Below are positions 8,240-16,015 of a stretch of 51,027 bases of DNA, in pieces. How positions within the stretch are numbered: the stretch's first letter is position 1; the number at the start of each line of letters is the position of its first letter. The position numbers and the translations under genes were made by a program. Source of the stretch: Oscillospiraceae bacterium (GTDB lineage Bacteria > Bacillota > Clostridia > Oscillospirales > Acutalibacteraceae); NCBI GenBank assembly GCA_015065785.1, contig SVPR01000016.1, forward strand, positions 1 through 51,027, in the 5' to 3' direction. A model generated the notes under the pieces. The model made no database searches. It was not told the origin of the DNA and saw only the letters and a program-made list of their open reading frames with translations.

Positions 8240-8997
8240 TTTTCATTTATAAGCGTGTTACAAAGCCCCGGATTATCTGTAATAATTCCGTCAACTCCGC
8301 AAGAAATCATTTTTTCAATTTCTTTATCCTTATTAACTGTCCACGGATTGACCATCAAGCCCATTTTGTGTGCTTTTTTTACATATCCCTTATTAATAAA
8401 CATTTTGAATGGATGAAGTGCATCTGCTCCGATTTCTTTAGCAAAAGCCATTGGTCTGAACATAATTCTTCTGCCGATTTTCTCTGCCGGGCTATAAAGC
8501 AAGCCTGTTTTGCAATTCGGGTCAAGCTTTTTACAAACAACTAAAATTGCAGGGTCAAATGATGAAACTATCAATTTTTCAAACATATTATGTTTTTTTG
8601 CAAGCTCAATTGTTTTTTGAGGTAATTCAATTGAAGCTTCACCAAAAACCTCACTTTTTAATTCGATATTAAGCACTTCAACATTATTCTCTGCACAAAG
8701 GGCAATAAAATCATCTAAAAGAGGAATTTCTGTACCTTTAAATTCCTCACCCTTATATGAGCCAAAATCATATTGTCTTAACTCTTCTAAGGTCATATCT
8801 TTAATTGCACCCTCACCATCTGATGTTTCATCAATAGTAAAGTTATGACATAAAACAGGAATTCCGTCCTTTGTTAAATGAATATCTGTTTCAACACCGT
8901 CACAACCAATCTCGAAAGATTTTTTAAATGCCGGTAAAGTGTTTTGAGGGGCTACCATATTTGCACCTCTGTGTGAAATAACATTTATTTTTGCCAT
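8233..8997 (-). CDS. Glycerophosphodiester phosphodiesterase family protein
   Basis: A 254-residue single-domain GDPD enzyme. The catalytic signature is complete: ISHRGANMVAPQNTLPAF at the N-terminus (HR and an EN-like NT), then GCDGVETDIHLTKDGIPVLCHN with the metal-binding E/D and second His, and ELKSE near residue 120. The C-terminal block VNPWTVNKDKEIEKMISCGVDGIITDNP is also typical. It hydrolyses glycerophosphodiesters to glycerol 3-phosphate and an alcohol. It has no signal peptide or membrane segment, so it is cytosolic. An AGGAG site precedes the ATG. It is the last gene of the mgtE operon, 27 bp after the phosphoesterase gene. Confidence 0.92.
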   Translation of the reverse strand: MAKINVISHRGANMVAPQNTLPAFKKSFEIGCDGVETDIHLTKDGIPVLCHNFTIDETSDGEGAIKDMTLEELRQYDFGSYKGEEFKGTEIPLLDDFIALCAENNVEVLNIELKSEVFGEASIELPQKTIELAKKHNMFEKLIVSSFDPAILVVCKKLDPNCKTGLLYSPAEKIGRRIMFRPMAFAKEIGADALHPFKMFINKGYVKKAHKMGLMVNPWTVNKDKEIEKMISCGVDGIITDNPGLCNTLINENA

Positions 8998-9024
8998 TTC
9001 TCTTTCTCCTATGTGTTATAAATA

Positions 9025-10140
9025 CTATTTTCTCTTGAAAATATGTTTTATTGTTGTTGTAATAAGACCTACGCCAAGGCATAAAAGAATTTTTTCCTTG
9101 AGCATTCCGTCGGCATCCCAGATATATTCTAATTCTGCCTTTAAGCTATCGCCACATAAATCCTTGTAATTGAGGTGCTCTGTTTCGTAGTTGCCTGTTT
9201 TTTCATCAATTGTGAAAACTCTGACACCTCTTGAGCGTCTACCATAGCAACGGAAAGATGCACAAGGTGTCTGCACAATGTTAATTCCGTCAAGCGTTGT
9301 GGTAAAGCAGTTCTGATGGTCGTGGCCAAAAACTATTGCTTTAATGTCGCCACATTCTTTAATTGCTTCTAATTGTCCGTTACCTTGTGAAACCGTGCAG
9401 ATATACTCACCGATTTCGCCATCAACACACGGTTTCGCTTTAAAGTATTTTCCATCAGGACCTTCTATAGCACCCTCGTCATCTTTACTACATTCTTCCA
9501 TTAAATCGAGCATTTCTATTAACGGAATGTGCTGAAACATTAAAGATGGAACAGGTGTACCGCCATTTTGTGCTTTTAATTCGGCACTTTTTTTCTTGTA
9601 CCACTCAATTGCTTCAGGCTTTACCTGATTATAGCATTTGTCTTCCTCTTTATCCTTCCAGGCACTATCCATCATCCAGATATTAAACTTAATTTCACTG
9701 CCATCCTCTGAATAAATCGGAATATTAAAGGTTTCATCCTTTAGAATTTCAACATCATTGTAGAGACCTACAAAATGTGGGTAGCGTCTGTAAATATCTG
9801 ACTGCTCTTTTTTGGTAATCTCGTTCATATCATCGTGATTACCGTAAATCATTGAGAACGGAATTTTTCTGTCCTCAATTGGTCTTAATAATTTTTCAAT
9901 AGCAATTTCCATTGCCTTAAATTCTGCTTCTTTTGTTTTAACAAAAAGTGGTGTCAAAACCTTTGCATCGCGAAAATGGTTACCTAAAACATTGTCACCT
10001 GTAAGCACAATTAAATCTGGCTTTACGCGGTCGTATGCTTTATCAAGCATTTTCATCATTGTTTTTCTTACATATTGTAAATCTTGTGGGTCACTTACTT
10101 GTAAAATTGTAAATTTCCCGTTTTTGAATTTTAAATCCAT
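9025..10140 (-). CDS. Calcineurin-like metallophosphoesterase, DxH motif altered
   Basis: A 371-residue metallophosphoesterase. Motifs in order are ILQVSDPQDLQ (residue about 12), VLTGDNVLGNHF (about 46), MIYGNHDDM (about 118), FQHIPL (about 203) and AIVFGHDHQN (about 270). The first motif normally reads DxH; here it is D-P-Q, so one metal-ligand His is replaced by Gln, while the GD, GNHD and GHxH motifs are intact. The fold resembles the DCR2/CpdA-type phosphoesterases. The C-terminus ends in a basic tail (KHIFKRK) after a short hydrophobic stretch that could touch the membrane. A CGGAG site precedes the ATG. It lies 26 bp after mgtE and 27 bp before the GDPD gene. Confidence 0.85.
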   Translation of the reverse strand: MDLKFKNGKFTILQVSDPQDLQYVRKTMMKMLDKAYDRVKPDLIVLTGDNVLGNHFRDAKVLTPLFVKTKEAEFKAMEIAIEKLLRPIEDRKIPFSMIYGNHDDMNEITKKEQSDIYRRYPHFVGLYNDVEILKDETFNIPIYSEDGSEIKFNIWMMDSAWKDKEEDKCYNQVKPEAIEWYKKKSAELKAQNGGTPVPSLMFQHIPLIEMLDLMEECSKDDEGAIEGPDGKYFKAKPCVDGEIGEYICTVSQGNGQLEAIKECGDIKAIVFGHDHQNCFTTTLDGINIVQTPCASFRCYGRRSRGVRVFTIDEKTGNYETEHLNYKDLCGDSLKAELEYIWDADGMLKEKILLCLGVGLITTTIKHIFKRK

Positions 10141-10166
10141 AAATTTCTCCGAAACAGTTTTAAATT

Positions 10167-11519
10167 TTATATAGGTAAGAATGCTTTTGCAATTCCAAAA
10201 TAAACTAAAAGTGAAATAGCATCAACTAAGGTTGTAATAAACGGACTCGCCATAACCGCAGGGTCAAAGCCTATTTTTTTTGCAATAAGCGGTAACACAC
10301 AACCAATGAGCTTTGCCGCAATGACCGTTACGCAAAGTGTTAAAGCTACAACCATAGAAACTATTAAAGATACATTTTCTGTACCCATTACAAAGCCGTC
10401 TATAAAATAAACCTTTAAGAATGTTGCAGCTGCAATTACAACACCGCAAAGAATTGAAACTCTGAGCTCTTTCCAAAGAACCTTTAAAACATCTTTAATA
10501 TCTACTTCGCCTAATGAAAGACCACGAATTACTGTAACTGAAGCCTGGCTGCCTGAGTTACCACCCGTACCCATAATCATTGGAATAAACGCTGTAAGCA
10601 CAACTAATTTTTCTAACGCTGTTTCAAACGAAGAAATAATAATTCCTGTAAAGGTAGAAGAAACCATAAGAATTAAAAGCCACGGAATTCTTGTTTTGAA
10701 AATTTCAAAAACTGAGGTTTTTAAGAATGGCTTATCGGTAGGTGTAATACCGGACATCATCTGAATATCTTCTTCAGCCTCTTCCAAAATAACATCCATA
10801 GCGTCGTCAATGGTAACAATACCGACCATACAGTTTTCAACATCAACAACAGGAAGTGCCAGAAAGTCATATTTATTAAGTAAATTAGCAACCTCTTCCT
10901 TATCGGCGTGGGTGTTAACTGTAATCATATTAGTTTCCATTACTTCGGAAATAATAATATCATCATCCTGAGTCAAAAGCTCTTTTGCGGTAATAATACC
11001 TAACAATTTATGCTTTTCTACAACATAACAGGTGTAAATTGTTTCAAAATGAACATCTGAAGACTTGATTTTTTTAAGCGCATCACCAATTGTCATTGTA
11101 GGCAAAAGAGTGATGTATTCGAGAGTCATAATGCTACCCGCACTGTCTTCAGGGTAGTTAAGAATTTTGTTTATGCTTTCTCTTTTATCGCCTGCCGCAC
11201 TTAACATTCTGCTGACAACATTAGCAGGCATTTCTTCAATAACATCAACAGTATCGTCAATGAACATTTCGTCCATAATGTGCTTTAACTCTTTGTCGGT
11301 AAATGCTTCTAAAAGAATTTGTTGAGCATCTGCCTCTAAATAAGTAAACACCATTGCCGCATTTTCTTTCGGAATAAGTCTGAAAAGAAGCACCATTTCT
11401 TTTTCATCGAACTCCGGTAAAAGAGTTGCCGTGTCAACAGGATTCATTGTGTCGAAAATGCTTTTTATTGCCTTATATTCTTTTTTCTCAAATAATTTAA
11501 TGATAATGTCTTTATCCAT
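10167..11519 (-). CDS. mgtE: Magnesium transporter MgtE
   Basis: This 450-residue protein has the full MgtE layout: an N-terminal superhelical domain (1 to about 125), two CBS domains (PEDSAGSIMTLEYITLLPT to about residue 250), a linker helix, and five membrane helices from about 285. The pore helix contains MGTGGNSGSQAS, and the last helices include DPAVMASPFITTLVDA, both hallmarks of the Mg2+ path. MgtE is a dimeric Mg2+ channel that closes when the cytosolic domain binds Mg2+. It heads an operon with a phosphoesterase and a GDPD. An attenuator-bearing leader of about 270 nt precedes it, so transcription is probably controlled by Mg2+ or another ligand. Confidence 0.95.
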   Translation of the reverse strand: MDKDIIIKLFEKKEYKAIKSIFDTMNPVDTATLLPEFDEKEMVLLFRLIPKENAAMVFTYLEADAQQILLEAFTDKELKHIMDEMFIDDTVDVIEEMPANVVSRMLSAAGDKRESINKILNYPEDSAGSIMTLEYITLLPTMTIGDALKKIKSSDVHFETIYTCYVVEKHKLLGIITAKELLTQDDDIIISEVMETNMITVNTHADKEEVANLLNKYDFLALPVVDVENCMVGIVTIDDAMDVILEEAEEDIQMMSGITPTDKPFLKTSVFEIFKTRIPWLLILMVSSTFTGIIISSFETALEKLVVLTAFIPMIMGTGGNSGSQASVTVIRGLSLGEVDIKDVLKVLWKELRVSILCGVVIAAATFLKVYFIDGFVMGTENVSLIVSMVVALTLCVTVIAAKLIGCVLPLIAKKIGFDPAVMASPFITTLVDAISLLVYFGIAKAFLPI

Positions 11520-11559
11520 AATCTTAACCCCTTTCTTTTATTATTGTCATCAGGTTAAG

Positions 11560-11745
11560 AAATAAAAAAACCGAGCATACTGCCCGGCGGTCAAATTTAC
11601 ATAATGCTACAAAACCGAAAAATAAATTTTTCAGTCAGCAAAAGATAAAAAACAGATGCCTTTTTCGGCATTCATTTTTAAACCGCCAAAATATCGGATT
11701 TTATTTCTCGCGTGCCCACAACTACTGCCGGAATCCATCTGTTTT
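11560..11745 (-). promoter_or_regulatory. mgtE 5' leader with attenuator, riboswitch class not recognised
   Basis: The transcript from the promoter near 11792-11820 has about 270 nt before mgtE. Reverse-strand AAAACAGATG (11736-11745) pairs with CATCTGTTTT (11649-11658) to close a domain of about 95 nt holding GGATT/AATCC and TGCC/GGCA stems. Near the gene CCGGGCA (11581-11587) and TGCTCGG (11571-11577) form a terminator followed by seven T. GGCGGT inside the closed domain (11682-11687) is complementary to ACCGCC (11586-11591), which shares bases with the terminator stem, so the two pairings exclude each other. I could not match it to the M-box consensus. Confidence 0.65.
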
Positions 11746-11791
11746 CCCCCTTTATTTTTCAATTCTTTGAACTATTAAAAGTACATAAATA

Positions 11792-11820
11792 AATATAATA
11801 CAATTTATACACCTTGTCAA
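11792..11820 (-). promoter_or_regulatory. Promoter of the mgtE operon
   Basis: Reverse-strand TTGACA (11815-11820) with a 17-bp spacer to TATATT (11792-11797). Confidence 0.75.
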
Positions 11821-11846
11821 GAAAAAATCATTGTTTGTATTAACAA

Positions 11847-11880
11847 AATATGCCTGTAACCTAAAAAGGTTACAGGCACT
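11847..11880 (-). terminator. Terminator after the SPFH gene
   Basis: TGCCTGTAACC (11851-11861) pairs perfectly with GGTTACAGGCA (11868-11878), and a T-rich stretch follows on the reverse strand. Confidence 0.75.
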
Positions 11881-11907
11881 TGGTTTTTGCTGTTTTATGT
11901 ATTACTT

Positions 11908-12699
11908 TTAGTCTGCAAGCTCATTCATATCAATAAGAACTCCGTCGCTACCCATAACCTGTGGTAACTTACCGTCCCATTTGTTCCACTTTACATAGTC
12001 AACATAGTCCGGTGATTTTGCAAGTGCTTCCTGAATGAGTCTGATGCTTTCTGCCTCTGCTTCAGCCTGAGTAATTTTTTGCTGTGCTTCAACTTCAATT
12101 CTTGCGAGGTCCTGCTCAGCCTTAAGAGCTTGTTGCTGTGCAGTTTGTTTTGCTTCAACCGCAGCATTGAATTCTTCTGAGAAATCGAAATTTACAATGT
12201 TGAATATTTCAACCTCAATTCCGTAAGAATTGATTTTTTCTGATAATGCTTCTTTAATCTGGTCGCCTACTGTCTGACGCTTTGTAATGAGCTCTTCTGC
12301 TGTAAACTGTGCAGTAACTGCTTTAATGCTTTCCTGAATTGCAGGAACAATAATTACTGTGCCGTAATCTTTACCAACATTCTGGTAAAGAGAAGCAGAA
12401 GCCTCGCTTCTTACATGGTAGTTAACTGCAACTACATAAGAAATAATCTGCAAGTCCTTTGAAGATGCACTACCCTCTGTTTCAATTTTTTGTGTACGGT
12501 TATTCATCTGAACAACTGTCTGTACCAATGGCATTTTGAAGTGTAAGCCCTCATCAAAAACATTTTCTTCAACTGCACCAAAAGTTAAAACTACGCCTGT
12601 GTGACCTGCTTTGACTACTGTAAAACAAGTAGCACACACACCAACAACAAGTACAGCGCAAACTGCTAAAATCGCGATTTTTACAACATTCTTTTTCAT
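11908..12699 (-). CDS. SPFH/prohibitin-family membrane protein
   Basis: A protein of 263 residues starting MKKNVVKIAI. One N-terminal membrane anchor (about 7-27) is followed by an SPFH domain beginning VKAGHTGVVLTFGAVEENVFDEGLHFKMP, then a long coiled coil rich in Ala, Glu and Gln (EAKQTAQQQALKAEQDLARI onwards) and a C-terminal tail ending with Met-Asn-Glu-Leu. This is the prohibitin/HflK-HflC-like layout; such proteins form large ring or cage assemblies on the membrane and often bind proteases. I set the start at 12699, where GGGTGG lies upstream. A longer frame to 12774 would translate the terminator of the riboswitch. The gene stands alone behind a yybP-ykoY riboswitch. Confidence 0.9.
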   Translation of the reverse strand: MKKNVVKIAILAVCAVLVVGVCATCFTVVKAGHTGVVLTFGAVEENVFDEGLHFKMPLVQTVVQMNNRTQKIETEGSASSKDLQIISYVVAVNYHVRSEASASLYQNVGKDYGTVIIVPAIQESIKAVTAQFTAEELITKRQTVGDQIKEALSEKINSYGIEVEIFNIVNFDFSEEFNAAVEAKQTAQQQALKAEQDLARIEVEAQQKITQAEAEAESIRLIQEALAKSPDYVDYVKWNKWDGKLPQVMGSDGVLIDMNELAD

Positions 12700-12746
12700 A
12701 ATAAATTCCACCCTTTCAAAATTATATCTGTCTATGAGAGAATAAT

Positions 12747-12782
12747 TAAAAAACTCATACACAGCAAAAACCATGTATGAGT
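12747..12782 (-). terminator. Riboswitch expression-platform terminator
   Basis: On the reverse strand ACTCATACA (12774-12782) pairs with TGTATGAGT (12753-12761), followed by a T run. The 5' arm contains CTCAT, which is also the 3' strand of aptamer helix P1. Terminator and ligand-bound aptamer are therefore mutually exclusive. Confidence 0.8.
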
Positions 12783-12866
12783 CTCATTCTTAGGGACACA
12801 CCGAGAGAAAATCTCTGTCTTGACGATGGGTCTGGTATTTTTAATACCGAATTACTCCCTCATTGA
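12775..12866 (-). promoter_or_regulatory. yybP-ykoY Mn2+ riboswitch
   Basis: The leader reads ATGAGGGAGTA, a P2 hairpin GGTATT/AATACC, CCATCGTCAAGACAGAGA, TCTCTCGGTG, and closes with GAGACTCAT. GGGAGTA and the CGTCAA loop followed by CGGTG are the two conserved loops that dock and bind Mn2+ in this class, and ATGAG/CTCAT form P1. It begins a few bases after a TTGACA-17-TAATAT promoter. Mn2+ binding would stabilise P1 and prevent the terminator at 12747-12782, giving an ON switch. The downstream gene encodes an SPFH protein rather than a Mn2+ exporter. Confidence 0.85.
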
Positions 12867-12871
12867 CTAAT

Positions 12872-12900
12872 ATATTAACATAATTTTTATAGTTTGTCAA
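12872..12900 (-). promoter_or_regulatory. Promoter of the SPFH gene
   Basis: Reverse-strand TTGACA (12895-12900) and TAATAT (12872-12877) with a 17-bp spacer, just upstream of the riboswitch. Confidence 0.85.
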
Positions 12901-12911
12901 TATTTGTCGGT

Positions 12912-13514
12912 TCATCTAAAAACTCTCACTACACAATACCCGACATAGAAAAATTCTTCTCTTAATAAAAACGGTATTTTTGTTTTTAATGATTTATACA
13001 TTGAAGTAGTTGTCGGAGAAGAAAGTGCATTTATATTGTAATCTCTTGCCATAAGCATTGACCTTTTCATGTGAAGCGGGTCGCTTACAATAATTGCGGT
13101 GCTGAGTCCGTTTTCGTCCATTACTTCTTTTGAAAATTCAAGATTTTCTTCTGTAATAGTTGACTTTTCTTCTATTAAAATTCTTTCTTCGGGTACTCCT
13201 TGTGACAAAGCATATTCCTTTGCAACCGCCGAATCAGATTTATAGCTACCCTCACCGAAACCACCGGTTAAAATTATGTAATCGACATATCCGTTTTCAT
13301 AAAGATAAATTCCGTGATTTATTCTTTCTCTATAAACTGGCGAAACTTCACCGTCCCAAATAGCCGCACCTAAAACTATTGCAACATCTGACGGTGCTTT
13401 TTCATCTTCTTTTCCGTAATTCCAGATGCTTATAGCAATTGACAACGCAATAACTACCAAAAGAAATATCACCGCACCCAAAACAACAAGAATTTTGCCT
13501 TTTTTACTTTTCAT
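12912..13514 (-). CDS. YdcF/DUF218 (SanA-ElyC-like) membrane protein
   Basis: A 200-residue protein with one N-terminal membrane helix (about 7-30) and a DUF218 domain. The motifs are DVAIVLGAAIWDGEVSP, RINHGIYLYENGYVDYIILTGG, EYALSQGVPEERILIEEKSTITEENL and IIVSDPLHMKRSM. This is the SanA/YdcF/ElyC group, linked in enterobacteria to envelope integrity and lipid-carrier metabolism. The globular domain is probably outside the membrane. Its start shares one base (TAATG) with the stop of the GH36-like gene upstream, so the two are translationally coupled. Confidence 0.88.
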   Translation of the reverse strand: MKSKKGKILVVLGAVIFLLVVIALSIAISIWNYGKEDEKAPSDVAIVLGAAIWDGEVSPVYRERINHGIYLYENGYVDYIILTGGFGEGSYKSDSAVAKEYALSQGVPEERILIEEKSTITEENLEFSKEVMDENGLSTAIIVSDPLHMKRSMLMARDYNINALSSPTTTSMYKSLKTKIPFLLREEFFYVGYCVVRVFR

Positions 13515-15991
13515 TATTTTTCTGCTTCGAACATAATTATCATAGCCTTTTCACCCTCCGGTAAAGGTAAGGTAAGACCATAATTCATAAGCTCAATGCC
13601 TTCCATTGTGTAAACCTTTTCGGGATTATCAATATCATAAAGCTTATATTTTGTAGCTGTGTGAAGACCATTTAAGTAAAGCGTGTATTCTGTGTCAGTT
13701 ACTTCGCTTCTCTTGTAAATAAGTGCCATACCGCTACTTGCATCATCTGTTGAGAATTGCATTGCCAACATTTTATCTTTATCAAAGCTACCAAAATCGA
13801 GTGGGTAATATCTTTCGCCCATTTGTGCTCGTTGCTCGTTGTAATACTGAAATTCAGGATTCTGATGTGAGAAGAAATCCATAAGCATAAGTGGCATTAT
13901 AGCAGATCTGCAAGCGTACTCGTTAGCCATATAAAGAGCAGAGCCTGTTATTGGCAACCAGAACGAAATACCATAGGTGTGCGACTGGGTTGCATCAAAT
14001 AAATCATAGTGATAAGCACAGTTGTAGTCGCTTCTCCAGAACGGAATACTACGGTAAGCCATTTCTAAATCAAGTCTTTTACCACCTGAAGCGCAGTTGT
14101 CAATTATAAGACCCGGAACATTTTCGGTAAGGTAATCTAAAAACTTATATTCATTTGTAACATAATGGTTTTCGCAGATACCTGTTCTGCCATCATAATA
14201 TTCGCTGTCTGCTTTTTGCCAGTATTTAAGCGGTGCGAAGTTAAAGTCCTGACGGTAAATTGTAACACCATTTTCCTTAAGTGATTTAAGAAGATAATCA
14301 CAATAATATTTAAGTGCATCTTCATCTGCAAGGTTCCACATTATGTTTTCTTCGCCATCAATAGAAACAAGCCACTTCTCATTTTCTGAGCCTACAGTAT
14401 GGAAATGTGTGCCTGCAATAACTCTTTCAGGCTCATACCAGAGAGTATGTTTGAGACCTTTTTTCTTTGCATAATCTGAAAGCTCAATTATACCATTGTC
14501 ATATCTCGAAGTATCAACAGTCCAGTTACCTACACCATCGTACCAGCCTGAATTATAGCTGTACCATCCGGCATCCATCCAGAATGCATCTGTATGTGTG
14601 AACACTTTTTTATCCAAACCATTAAGAACCTCGATAATTTCGTCTGAAGTTCTTGTTGAAACAGGACCTGCAACTTCCATTACTGTATATGAACTCTTTG
14701 TTACATTTTCGGGGTAAACACAGTCCATAATCCATTCTCTGAACATATTAAAGCCTTTTAAAGCGTTATCTGTTTCATAAAAGCTTATTGAAACAAGTGG
14801 TGAACGAACTTCTTCACCAGGGAGCAAGTGTGCGTTGAAGCTTTCTTGTTTAACAGTTACATTTGTTTCATCGTTCTTTGATGAAAAAGATGCTGCCCAT
14901 TGACCAGTCCAGCCAATGCCTAAAACTGCACCAAAGTTTTCACCAAAAATATTGAAATACGGAAGGAAGCTTTCAGTTGGCTTACCATCTGTAGCACTGA
15001 ATTTTCTTTCAGAAGAAGATAAATTCTTTTTAATGAGTGAAAAGTCACTTGCGGCAGTATCACTACCCATTGAGTAGTAAAGCTCTGCCTTACCAGTACC
15101 GAGTGATGAATTTAAAGCATAAAAATCACTTATTACTCCAGAATTTTCTGTACCTGTGTTTTTAATATAAACAGTCCATTGACAAGTAGCATTTTCTGTG
15201 AAAAGAGTTGCTTCAACTGTTACTTCTAAACCATTATTTTTATTAGTAAAAATAATATTTTGTGTCTTGCCACCCTGATATTTTTCGGGTGCCTCTGTTA
15301 TGTTTATTTCTGACCAGTCACTGATACTGAATTCTTCACCGTCAACCTTAAATGTGAACGGGAGATTATTAGTAACTGTGTTTAATAAATTTTCATCAAA
15401 CCATTTTCTGCAAAGTTCTTTTTCTTCTACTGAAACATTAGCTTCAGCAGCACCTATTGTGCCGAACTGAATATTCTTTTTATAATCGAGCGCTTTAATA
15501 TTTTCTTCGTTGAGAATAATAACACCCCCACAGGAAACTACAAAATAAATAACTGCAAAAATCGCATTGAAAATTCTTGGTTTTTTAATTGCTTTTACAA
15601 TAAACGCAATTAAAAGAAGAACGCCTGTTACTAAAAATGCAACTGTATAAGCATTTATAACAACATTATCATCATTAAATGTGTCGTCGTTAATTATCGG
15701 GTTAATTTTTGTGTTGATTCTCCAGAACATTCCGTGGAAAAGTGCGTTACCCGCTAAAAACGCAACAAGTTTTACTGCCCAATGTGCATTTTTAAATAAT
15801 GTTTTTACAAGTACAAACACAGACCAGCCGAGTGCCAAACCTGTAAGAATTGTGTAAAGCTGTATATCAAAACCGCTTTGTGCACCCTCAAATATGTACC
15901 AGAGAGAATAGGCAGAATAGCACATTAAACCTAATAAAACGGTTGTGACACATAAGTCAACAATCCAGTTATCTTTTAATTTTTTCAGCAT
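13514..15991 (-). CDS. Membrane-anchored GH36-like alpha-galactosidase
   Basis: An 825-residue fusion. Residues 1 to about 175 hold about five membrane helices with no recognised family. The rest is a GH36-type enzyme: an N-terminal beta-sandwich (to about 450), then a barrel with HTDAFWMDAGWY, HTLWYEPERV, TIYRQDFNFAPL (Asp as nucleophile), IDNCASGGKRLDLEM and FWRSDYNCAYH (Asp as acid/base), and a C-terminal beta domain. GH36 enzymes hydrolyse alpha-galactosides. The membrane part is unusual, since GH36 enzymes are usually soluble. With five helices and the positive-inside rule the catalytic part is probably extracellular, but this is inferred. It sits between an M48 peptidase gene (24 bp gap) and a YdcF gene. 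A GGAGG site precedes the ATG. Confidence 0.82.
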   Translation of the reverse strand: MLKKLKDNWIVDLCVTTVLLGLMCYSAYSLWYIFEGAQSGFDIQLYTILTGLALGWSVFVLVKTLFKNAHWAVKLVAFLAGNALFHGMFWRINTKINPIINDDTFNDDNVVINAYTVAFLVTGVLLLIAFIVKAIKKPRIFNAIFAVIYFVVSCGGVIILNEENIKALDYKKNIQFGTIGAAEANVSVEEKELCRKWFDENLLNTVTNNLPFTFKVDGEEFSISDWSEINITEAPEKYQGGKTQNIIFTNKNNGLEVTVEATLFTENATCQWTVYIKNTGTENSGVISDFYALNSSLGTGKAELYYSMGSDTAASDFSLIKKNLSSSERKFSATDGKPTESFLPYFNIFGENFGAVLGIGWTGQWAASFSSKNDETNVTVKQESFNAHLLPGEEVRSPLVSISFYETDNALKGFNMFREWIMDCVYPENVTKSSYTVMEVAGPVSTRTSDEIIEVLNGLDKKVFTHTDAFWMDAGWYSYNSGWYDGVGNWTVDTSRYDNGIIELSDYAKKKGLKHTLWYEPERVIAGTHFHTVGSENEKWLVSIDGEENIMWNLADEDALKYYCDYLLKSLKENGVTIYRQDFNFAPLKYWQKADSEYYDGRTGICENHYVTNEYKFLDYLTENVPGLIIDNCASGGKRLDLEMAYRSIPFWRSDYNCAYHYDLFDATQSHTYGISFWLPITGSALYMANEYACRSAIMPLMLMDFFSHQNPEFQYYNEQRAQMGERYYPLDFGSFDKDKMLAMQFSTDDASSGMALIYKRSEVTDTEYTLYLNGLHTATKYKLYDIDNPEKVYTMEGIELMNYGLTLPLPEGEKAMIIMFEAEK

Positions 15992-16015
15992 ATTTATTCC
16001 TCCAGAAATGTGTAT

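Noticed and set aside
11560..11745. M-box Mg2+ riboswitch
   Set aside because: The conserved GGTGAGGCTCCT, CTGCTGCCC and GACGCCAATGGGTC blocks are not found, so I list only an unclassified attenuator.
12700..12774. N-terminal extension of the SPFH protein
   Set aside because: The extension would be translated from the riboswitch terminator and has no binding site.
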